A model generated the notes under the pieces. That model saw only the letters and a list, made by a program, of their open reading frames with translations. It ran no database searches and was not told where the DNA came from. From positions 27,539,098 through 27,603,097 of the forward strand of contig OZ022345.1 in NCBI GenBank assembly GCA_963989245.1: DNA of 64,000 bases, written 5' to 3'. A program made the position numbers and the translations under genes. This stretch comes from Nansenia antarctica. Taxonomy: Eukaryota; Chordata; Actinopteri; Argentiniformes; Microstomatidae. Shown one piece after another: positions 55,801 to 64,000 of the stretch (positions are counted from its first letter, which is position 1; each line of letters begins with the position of its first letter).

Positions 55801-56771
55801 TCTCCTTCTGTCCACTATGATGTCACTACTACTGTGATGTCACTCTCCTACTGTCTACTGTGATGTCACTACTACTGTGATGTCACTCTCCTACTGTCTA
55901 CTGTGATGTCACTCTCCTTCTGTCTACTGTGATGTCACTCTCCTTCTGTCCACTATGATGTCACTACTACTGTGATGTCACTCTCCTACTGTCTACTGTG
56001 ATGTCACTACTACTGTGATGTCACTCTCCTACTGTCTACTGTGATGTCACTCTCCTTCTGTCTACTGTGATGTCACTCTCCTTCTTTCTACTGTGATGTC
56101 ACTCTCCTTCTGTCTACTGTGATGTCACAACTACTGTGATGTCACTCTCCTACTGTCTACTGTGATGTCACTCTCCTTCTGTCTGCTGCCACTGTGATGT
56201 CACTACTACTGTGATGTCACTACTACTGTGATGTCACTCTCCTTCTGTCTACTATCATGTCACTACTACTGTGATGTCACTCTCCTACTGTCTACTGTGA
56301 TGTCACTCTCCTTCTGTCTACTATGATGTCACTACTACTGTGATGTCACTCTCCTACTGTCTACTGTGATGTCACTACTACTGTGATGTCACTCTCCTAC
56401 TGTCTACTGTGATGTCACTACTACTATGATGTCACTCTCCTTCTGTCTACTTTGATGTCACTCTCCTTCTGTCTACTGTGATGTCACTACTACTGTGATG
56501 TCACTCTCCTACTGTCTACTGTGATGTCACTCTCCTTCTGTCTACTATGATGTCACTACTACTGTGATGTCACTCTCCTACTGTCTACTGTGATGTCTCT
56601 CTCCTTCTGTCTGCTGCCACTGTGATGTCACAACTACTGTGATGTCATTACTACTGTGATGTCACTCTCCTTCTGTCTACTGTGATGTCACTCTCCTTCT
56701 GTCTACTATGATGTCACTACTACTGTGATGTCACTCTCCTACTGTCTACTGTGATGTCACTCTCCTTCTGT
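52831..56771 (+). repeat. Irregular repeat block right of the 2880-base duplication
   Basis: Markers start at 53786, 54154, 54789, 56183 and 56611, so intervals are long and uneven. The first 400 bases resemble 47772 onward (CATTACTA, a 19-base monomer, then short, TAC-long and TTC-long monomers) but with private changes such as GTGATATCAC at 52920-52929, so they are an older, diverged relative of the 2880-base unit. At 56183 the second short monomer after the marker is CACTACTA where CATTACTA is usual. No unique sequence is present. Confidence 0.8.
55189..55928 (+). repeat. Left copy of a 740-base repeat at 6150-base distance
   Basis: This segment matches 61339-62078 with one difference seen (CACTCTTCTA near 55772 against CACTCTCCTA). 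Both carry CTCTCATTCTG after a CTTTGATG start (55731 and 61881) followed by a GTCCACTATG variant. The match ends at 55929 (G) versus 62079 (A). It is a dispersed copy within the array and not adjacent. Confidence 0.75.
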
Positions 56772-59700
56772 CTACTGTGATGTCACTCTCCTTCTTTCTA
56801 CTGTGATGTCACTCTCCTTCTGTCTACTATGATGTCACAACTACTGTGATGTCACTCTCCTACTGTCTACTGTGATGTCACTCTCCTTCTGTCTACTATC
56901 ATGTCACTACTACTGTGATGTCACTCTCCTACTGTCTACTGTGATGTCACTCTCCTTCTGTCTACTATGATGTCAATAATACTGTGATGTCACTCTCCTA
57001 CTGTCTACTGTGATGTCACTACTACTGTGATGTCACTCTCCTACTGTCCACTGTGATGTCACTACTACTATGATGTCACTCTCCTTCTGTCTACTTTGAT
57101 GTCACTCTCCTTCTGTCTACTGTGATGTCACTACTACTGTGATGTCACTCTCCTACTGTCTACTGTGATGTCACTCTCCTTCTGTCTACTATGATGTCAC
57201 TACTACTGTGATGTCACTCTCCTACTGTCTACTGTGATGTCACTCTCCTTCTGTCTACTGTGATGTCACTCTCCTTCTGTCCACTATGATGTCACTACTA
57301 CTGTGATGTCACTCTCCTACTGTCTACTGTGATGTCACTACTACTGTGATGTCACTCTCCTACTGTCTACTGTGATGTCACTCTCCTTCTGTCTACTGTG
57401 ATGTCACTCTCCTTCTTTCTACTGTGATGTCACTTTCCTTCTGTCTACTATGATGTCACAACTACTGTGATGTCACTCTCCTACTGTCAACTGTGATGTC
57501 ACTCTCCTTCTGTCTACTATCATGTCACTACTACTGTGATGTCACTCTCCTACTGTCTACTGTGATCCTTCTGTCTACTATGATGTCACTACTACTGTGA
57601 TGTCACTCTCCTACTGTCTACTGTGATGTCACTACTACTGTGATGTCACTCTCCTACTGTCTACTGTGATGTCACTACTACTATGATGTCACTCTCCTTC
57701 TGTCTACTTTGATGTCACTCTCCTTCTGTCTACTGTGATGTCACTACTACTGTGATGTCACTCTCCTACTGTCTACTGTGATGTCACTCTCCTTCTGTCT
57801 ACTATGATGTCACTACTACTGTGATGTCACTCTCCTACTGTCTACTGTGATGTCACTCTCCTTCTGTCTGCTGCCACTGTGATGTCACTACTACTGTGAT
57901 GTCATTACTACTGTGATGTCACTCTCCTTCTGTCTACTGTGATGTCACTCTCCTTCTGTCTACTATGATGTCACTACTACTGTGATGTCACTCTCCTACT
58001 GTCTACTGTGATGTCACTACTACTGTGATGTCACTCTCCTACTGTCTACTGTGATGTCACTCTCCTTCTGTCTACTATGATGTCACTACTACTGTGATGT
58101 CACTCTCCTACTGTCTACTGTGATGTCACTACTACTGTGATGTCACTCTCCTACTGTCTACTGTGATGTCACTACTACTATGATGTCACTCTCCTTCTGT
58201 CTACTTTGATGTCACTCTCCTTCTGTCTACTGTGATGTCACTACTACTGTGATGTCACTCTCCTACTGTCTACTATGATGTCACAACTACTGTGATGTCA
58301 CTCTCCTTCTGTCTACTATCATGTCACTACTACTGTGATGTCACTCTCCTACTGTCTACTGTGATGTCACTCTCCTTCTGTCTACTATGATGTCACTACT
58401 ACTGTGATGTCACTCTCCTACTGTCTACTGTGATGTCACTACTACTATGATGTCACTCTCCTTCTGTCTACTTTGATGTCACTCTCCTTCTGTCTACTGT
58501 GATGTCACTACTACTGTGATGTCACTCTCCTACTGTCTACTGTGATGTCACTCTCCTTCTGTCTACTATCATGTCACTACTACTGTGATGTCACTCTCCT
58601 ACTGTCTACTGTGATGTCACTACTACTGTGATGTCACTCTCCTACTGTCTACTGTGATGTCACTACTACTATGATGTCACTCTCCTTCTGTCTACTTTGA
58701 TGTCACTCTCCTTCTGTCTACTGTGATGTCACTACTACTGTGATGTCACTCTCCTACTGTCTACTGTGATGTCACTCTCCTTCTGTCTACTATGATGTCA
58801 CTACTACTGTGATGTCACTCTCCTACTGTCTACTGTGATGTCTCTCTCCTTCTGTCTGCTGCCACTGTGATGTCACAACTACTGTGATGTCATTACTACT
58901 GTGATGTCACTCTCCTTCTTTCTACTGTGATGTCACTCTCCTTCTGTCTACTATGATGTCACAACTACTGTGATGTCACTCTCCTACTGTCTACTGTGAT
59001 GTCACTCTCCTTCTGTCTACTATCATGTCACTACTACTGTGATGTCACTCTCCTACTGTCTACTGTGATGTCACTCTCCTTCTGTCTACTATGATGTCAA
59101 TAATACTGTGATGTCACTCTCCTACTGTCTACTGTGATGTCACTACTACTGTGATGTCACTCTCCTACTGTCCACTGTGATGTCACTACTACTATGATGT
59201 CACTCTCCTTCTGTCTACTTTGATGTCACTCTCCTTCTGTCTACTGTGATGTCACTACTACTGTGATGTCACTCTCCTACTGTCTACTGTGATGTCACTC
59301 TCCTTCTGTCTACTATGATGTCACTACTACTGTGATGTCACTCTCCTACTGTCTACTGTGATGTCACTCTCCTTCTGTCTACTGTGATGTCACTCTCCTT
59401 CTGTCCACTATGATGTCACTACTACTGTGATGTCACTCTCCTACTGTCTACTGTGATGTCACTACTACTGTGATGTCACTCTCCTACTGTCTACTGTGAT
59501 GTCACTCTCCTTCTGTCTACTGTGATGTCACTCTCCTTCTTTCTACTGTGATGTCACTTTCCTTCTGTCTACTATGATGTCACAACTACTGTGATGTCAC
59601 TCTCCTACTGTCAACTGTGATGTCACTCTCCTTCTGTCTACTATCATGTCACTACTACTGTGATGTCACTCTCCTACTGTCTACTGTGATCCTTCTGTCT

Positions 59701-60966
59701 ACTATGATGTCACTACTACTGTGATGTCACTCTCCTACTGTCTACTGTGATGTCACTACTACTGTGATGTCACTCTCCTACTGTCTACTGTGATGTCACT
59801 ACTACTATGATGTCACTCTCCTTCTGTCTACTTTGATGTCACTCTCCTTCTGTCTACTGTGATGTCACTACTACTGTGATGTCACTCTCCTACTGTCTAC
59901 TGTGATGTCACTCTCCTTCTGTCTACTATGATGTCACTACTACTGTGATGTCACTCTCCTACTGTCTACTGTGATGTCACTCTCCTTCTGTCTGCTGCCA
60001 CTGTGATGTCACTACTACTGTGATGTCATTACTACTGTGATGTCACTCTCCTTCTGTCTACTGTGATGTCACTCTCCTTCTGTCTACTATGATGTCACTA
60101 CTACTGTGATGTCACTCTCCTACTGTCTACTGTGATGTCACTACTACTGTGATGTCACTCTCCTACTGTCTACTGTGATGTCACTCTCCTTCTGTCTACT
60201 ATGATGTCACTACTACTGTGATGTCACTCTCCTACTGTCTACTGTGATGTCACTACTACTGTGATGTCACTCTCCTACTGTCTACTGTGATGTCACTACT
60301 ACTATGATGTCACTCTCCTTCTGTCTACTTTGATGTCACTCTCCTTCTGTCTACTGTGATGTCACTACTACTGTGATGTCACTCTCCTACTGTCTACTAT
60401 GATGTCACAACTACTGTGATGTCACTCTCCTTCTGTCTACTATCATGTCACTACTACTGTGATGTCACTCTCCTACTGTCTACTGTGATGTCACTCTCCT
60501 TCTGTCTACTATGATGTCACTACTACTGTGATGTCACTCTCCTACTGTCTACTGTGATGTCACTACTACTATGATGTCACTCTCCTTCTGTCTACTTTGA
60601 TGTCACTCTCCTTCTGTCTACTGTGATGTCACTACTACTGTGATGTCACTCTCCTACTGTCTACTGTGATGTCACTCTCCTTCTGTCTACTATCATGTCA
60701 CTACTACTGTGATGTCACTCTCCTACTGTCTACTGTGATGTCACTACTACTGTGATGTCACTCTCCTACTGTCTACTGTGATGTCACTACTACTATGATG
60801 TCACTCTCCTTCTGTCTACTTTGATGTCACTCTCCTTCTGTCTACTGTGATGTCACTACTACTGTGATGTCACTCTCCTACTGTCTACTGTGATGTCACT
60901 CTCCTTCTGTCTACTATGATGTCACTACTACTGTGATGTCACTCTCCTACTGTCTACTGTGATGTC
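56772..60966 (+). repeat. 2124-base tandem duplication
   Basis: Bases 56772-58842 correspond to 58896-60966. Shared rare variants at offset 2124 are GTCAATAATACTG (56972 and 59096), CACTTTCCTTC (57431 and 59555), an 8-base internal deletion (57560 and 59684), marker positions 57868 and 59992, and a CTATGATG CACAACTA pair (58277 and 60401). Upstream, markers 56611 and 58856 are 2245 apart. The extra 121 bases equal four long plus one short monomer, removed from the second copy beside its CATTACTA monomer (near 58896). Confidence 0.85.
57560..57577 (+). repeat. 18-base monomer lacking 8 core bases
   Basis: This reads CTGTGAT directly joined to CCTTCTGTCTA: a TTC-type long monomer that lost the eight bases GTCACTCT, so its core element is destroyed. 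The only other copy seen is at 59684-59701, 2124 bases on. It is one of the few monomers without the GATGTCA core. Confidence 0.88.
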
Positions 60967-61338
60967 ACTACTACTGTGATGTCACTCTCCTACTGTCTAC
61001 TGTGATGTCACTCTCCTTCTGTCTACTATGATGTCACTACTACTGTGATGTCACTCTCCTACTGTCTACTGTGATGTCACTACTACTGTGATGTCACTCT
61101 CCTACTGTCTACTGTGATGTCACTACTACTATGATGTCACTCTCCTTCTGTCTACTTTGATGTCACTCTCCTTCTGTCTACTGTGATGTCACTACTACTG
61201 TGATGTCACTCTCCTACTGTCTACTATGATGTCACAACTACTGTGATGTCACTCTCCTTCTGTCTACTATCATGTCACTACTACTGTGATGTCACTCTCC
61301 TACTGTCTACTGTGATGTCACTCTCCTTCTGTCTACTA

Positions 61339-62078
61339 TGATGTCACTACTACTGTGATGTCACTCTCCTACTGTCTACTGTGATGTCACTACTACTATG
61401 ATGTCACTCTCCTTCTGTCTACTTTGATGTCACTCTCCTTCTGTCTACTGTGATGTCACTACTACTGTGATGTCACTCTCCTACTGTCTACTGTGATGTC
61501 ACTCTCCTTCTGTCTACTATCATGTCACTACTACTGTGATGTCACTCTCCTACTGTCTACTGTGATGTCACTACTACTGTGATGTCACTCTCCTACTGTC
61601 TACTGTGATGTCACTACTACTATGATGTCACTCTCCTTCTGTCTACTTTGATGTCACTCTCCTTCTGTCTACTGTGATGTCACTACTACTGTGATGTCAC
61701 TCTCCTACTGTCTACTGTGATGTCACTCTCCTTCTGTCTACTATGATGTCACTACTACTGTGATGTCACTCTCCTACTGTCTACTGTGATGTCACTACTA
61801 CTGTGATGTCACTCTCCTACTGTCCACTGTGATGTCACTACTACTATGATGTCACTCTCCTTCTGTCTACTTTGATGTCACTCTCATTCTGTCTACTGTG
61901 ATGTCACTACTACTGTGATGTCACTCTCCTACTGTCTACTGTGATGTCACTCTCCTTCTGTCCACTATGATGTCACTACTACTGTGATGTCACTCTCCTA
62001 CTGTCTACTGTGATGTCACTACTACTGTGATGTCACTCTCCTACTGTCTACTGTGATGTCACTCTCCTTCTGTCTACT
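61339..62078 (+). repeat. Right copy of a 740-base repeat at 6150-base distance
   Basis: Partner of 55189-55928. It lies just right of the 2124-base duplication, which may have carried the two copies apart. It contains CTCTCATTCTG at 61881 and ordinary short, TAC-long and TTC-long monomers elsewhere. Confidence 0.75.
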
Positions 62079-62504
62079 ATGATGTCACTACTACTGTGAT
62101 GTCACTCTCCTACTGTCTACTGTGATGTCACTACTACTGTGATGTCACTCTCCTACTGTCTACTGTGATGTCACTACTACTATGATGTCACTCTCCTTCT
62201 GTCTACTTTGATGTCACTCTCCTTCTGTCTACTGTGATGTCACTACTACTGTGATGTCACTCTCCTACTGTCTACTGTGATGTCACTCTCCTTCTGTCTA
62301 CTATGATGTCACTACTACTGTCATGTCACTCTCCTACTGTCTACTGTGATGTCTCTCTCCTTCTGTCTGCTGCCACTGTGATGTCACTACTACTGTGATG
62401 TCATTACTACTGTGATGTCACTCTCCTTCTGTCTACTGTGATGTCACTCTCCTTCTGTCTACTGTGATGTCACAACTACTGTGATGTCACTCTCCTACTG
62501 TCTA

Positions 62505-62512
62505 CTGTGATA
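62505..62512 (+). repeat. 8-base truncated monomer
   Basis: CTGTGATA lies between a full TAC-long monomer and the next CTGTGATG, so the monomer retains only its first seven bases plus A. I saw no second copy, which suggests a recent local deletion or an assembly or read error. Confidence 0.7.
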
Positions 62513-64000
62513 CTGTGATGTCACTACTACTGTGATGTCACTCTCCTACTGTCTACTGTGATGTCACTCTTCTTCTGTCTACTGTGAAGTCATTACTACT
62601 GTGATGTCACTCTCCTACTGTCTACTGTGATGTCATTACTACTGTGATGTCACTCTCCTACTGTCTACTGTGATGTCACTCTCCTACTGTGATGTCACTA
62701 CTACTGTGATGTCACTCTCCTACTGTCTACTGTGATGTCACTACTACTGTGATGTCACTCTCCTACTGTCTACTGTGATGTCACTCTCCTACTGTGATGT
62801 CACTACTACTGTGATGTCACTCTCCTTCTGTCTACTGTGATGTCACTCTCCTTCTGTCTACTGTGATGTCACTCTCCTTCAGTCTACTATGATGTCACAA
62901 CTACTGTGATGTCACTCTCCTACTGTCTACTGTGATGTCACTCTCCTTCTGTCTACTGTGATGTCACTCTCCTTCTGTCTACTATCATGTCACTACTACT
63001 GTGATGTCACTCTCCTACTGTCTACTGTGATGTCACTCTCCTTCTGTCTACTATGATGTCACTACTACTGTGATGTCACTCTCCTACCGTCTACTGTGAT
63101 GTCACTACTACTGTGATGTCACTCTCCTACTGTCTACTGTGATGTCACTACTACTATGATGTCACTCTCCTTCTGTCTACTTTGATGTCACTCTCCTTCT
63201 GTCTACTGTGATGTCACTACTACTGTGATGTCACTCTCCTACTGTCTACTGTGATGTCACTCTCCTTCTGTCTACTATGATGTCACTACTACTGTGATGT
63301 CACTCTCCTACTGTCTACTGTGATGTCTCTCTCCTTCTGTCTGCTGCCACTGTGATGTCACTACTACTGTGATGTCATTACTACTGTGATGTCACTCTCC
63401 TTCTGTCTACTGTGATGTCACTCTCCTTCTGTCTACTATGATGTCACTACTACTGTGATGTCACTCTCCTACTGTCTACTGTGATGTCACTAATACTGTG
63501 ATGTCACTCTCCTACTGTCTACTGTGATGTCACTCTCCTTCTGTCTACTGTGATGTCACTCTCCTTCTGTCTACTGTGATGTCACTCTCCTTCTGTCTAC
63601 TATGATGTCACTACTACTGTGATGTCACTCTCCTACTGTCTACTGTGATGTCACTACTACTGTGATGTCACTCTCCTACTGTCTACTGTGATGTCACTCT
63701 CCTTCTGTCTACTATGATGTCACTACTACTGTGATGTCACTCTCCTACTGTCTACTGTGATGTCACTACTACTGTGATGTCACTCTCCTACTGTCTACTG
63801 TGATGTCACTACTACTATGATGTCACTCTCCTTCTGTCTACTGTGATGTCACTCTCCTTCTGTCTACTGTGATGTCACTACTACTGTGATGTCACTCTCC
63901 TACTGTCTACTGTGATGTCACTCTCCTTCTGTCTACTATGATGTCACTACTACTGTGATGTCACTCTCCTACTGTCTACTGTGATGTCACTCTCCTTCTG

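Larger units (their letters stand above)
1..64000 (+). repeat. Satellite array filling the window, 17/26/32-base monomers in higher-order repeats
   Basis: Every stretch read is a head-to-tail series of monomers beginning CTGTGATGTCACT. Tails are CTCCTTCTGTCTA or CTCCTACTGTCTA (26-base monomers), ACTA (17-base) or CTCCTTCTGTCTGCTGCCA (32-base marker). At a mean of 22.9 bases per monomer (687/30) the window holds roughly 2,800 monomers. Composition is about 45% G+C in the prototype repeat, with a pyrimidine-rich plus strand (19 of 26 bases in the long TTC monomer). All monomers point the same way; I saw no inverted segment. The window starts and ends inside a monomer, so the array continues on both sides. 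There is no coding potential: the regular monomer lengths are all 2 modulo 3, each normally carries a plus-strand TGA, and the complement of a long monomer carries TAG and TGA, so all six frames close within a few monomers. Genomic position (centromeric, subtelomeric or interstitial) cannot be told without flanks. Confidence 0.98.
60967..64000 (+). repeat. Right-hand block up to the window edge
   Basis: Markers start at 62367 and 63341 only. Bases 60967-62340 are short, TAC-long, TTC-long and CTTTGATG monomers without a marker. Bases 62460-62830 are irregular: a truncated 8-base monomer, GTGAAGTCATTACTA near 62586, CACTCTTCTTCTG near 62566, and two 19-base monomers. A single CpG occurs at 63088-63089 (CTACCGTCTA). 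CACTAATACTG occurs near 63487. The array continues beyond 64000, which ends inside a TTC-type monomer. Confidence 0.85.

Noticed and set aside
2150..63000. 3-prime splice-site-like variants (pyrimidine tract followed by TTCAG in the CTTCAGTCTA monomers)
   Set aside because: A pyrimidine tract plus CAG matches the acceptor consensus, but it is a fixed unit variant of the array with no exon, donor site or reading frame near it.
18..63350. CTGCTGCCA markers as recombination hotspots or protein-binding sites
   Set aside because: They are regularly placed by duplication. Of the duplication breakpoints I could locate, only the one at 46873 falls at a marker, which is not enough to claim a role.
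1..64000. CRISPR array
   Set aside because: Repeats are regularly spaced, but there are no unique spacers: the bases between cores are a handful of recurring tails, and there is no leader or cas gene.
1..64000. Repeat-rich protein gene (mucin- or collagen-like)
   Set aside because: All six frames are closed within a few monomers by TGA on the plus strand and TAG/TGA on the minus strand, and monomer lengths rotate the frame.
1..64000. Alpha satellite or CENP-B-box satellite
   Set aside because: There is no 171-base monomer, and the CENP-B box needs CpG, which is almost absent here.
1..64000. Telomeric repeat or interstitial telomere
   Set aside because: No TTAGGG-like or CCCTAA-like tract was seen at any point.
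1..64000. Hairpin formed by GTGA-TG-TCAC within each core
   Set aside because: The arms are only four bases with a two-base centre, too short for a loop. The plus strand is too pyrimidine-rich to pair with neighbouring monomers.
1..64000. Transposon-derived array (terminal repeats or a transposase remnant)
   Set aside because: No inverted terminal repeat, poly-A tail or coding remnant was seen; the unit is fully explained by short monomers.

Overview
The whole 64,000-base window is one uninterrupted tandem-repeat (satellite/minisatellite) array. I see no unique sequence, gene, RNA gene, transposon or CRISPR array on either strand, and the array runs off both ends of the window. Such long, homogenised, multi-level arrays are typical of eukaryotic heterochromatin (centromeric, pericentromeric, subtelomeric or interstitial blocks) resolved by long-read assembly. 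CpG is almost absent (three seen by eye), which would fit a CpG-methylating genome such as a vertebrate, but the species cannot be named from this window.

Level 1 is the monomer. All monomers start with CTGTGATGTCACT (13 bases) and differ in the tail: CTCCTTCTGTCTA (26-base 'long TTC'), CTCCTACTGTCTA (26-base 'long TAC'), ACTA (17-base 'short') or CTCCTTCTGTCTGCTGCCA (32-base 'marker'). Rare lengths are 19, 30, 18 and 8 bases. Level 2 is a higher-order repeat. The first complete one (18-704) is 687 bases: 18 long, 11 short and 1 marker monomer in fixed order, with diagnostic variants at set places. Spacings between markers recur as 161, 273, 291, 394, 532, 618, 687, 730 and 851 bases. Level 3 is a set of multi-kilobase duplications with periods of about 1800, 1759, 2124, 2795, 2880, 3482-3585, 4180-4309, 4244 and 5439-5465 bases, plus a 9810-base long-range repeat. 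Several are nested.

Layout: 1-2830, 687-base repeats with expansions; 2831-6459, 1800-base tandem duplication inside a broader 4244-base repetition (about 1.4-8.9 kb); 9165-22334, successive copies of a 3.5-kb super-repeat; 24246-29869, 2795-base duplication; 26378-37300, 5.45-kb duplication containing a doubled 1759-base block; 38348-46873, 4.2-4.3-kb duplication; 47003-52830, a 2880-base duplication with no difference seen; 52831-64000, a more irregular zone with a 2124-base duplication and odd-length monomers. The texture changes at about 46.87 kb: the 32-base marker becomes less than half as frequent and 19- and 30-base monomers appear.

No proteins act together here. What can be read is the history of the array: repeated in-register unequal exchange or replication-based expansion, dated in relative order by shared rare variants. 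The one recurring potential functional element is the core GTGATGTCAC, a single C-to-T step from a palindromic cAMP-response element, present roughly 2,800 times. All coordinates and identities come from reading by eye; a dot-plot and a tandem-repeat program would be the decisive checks.
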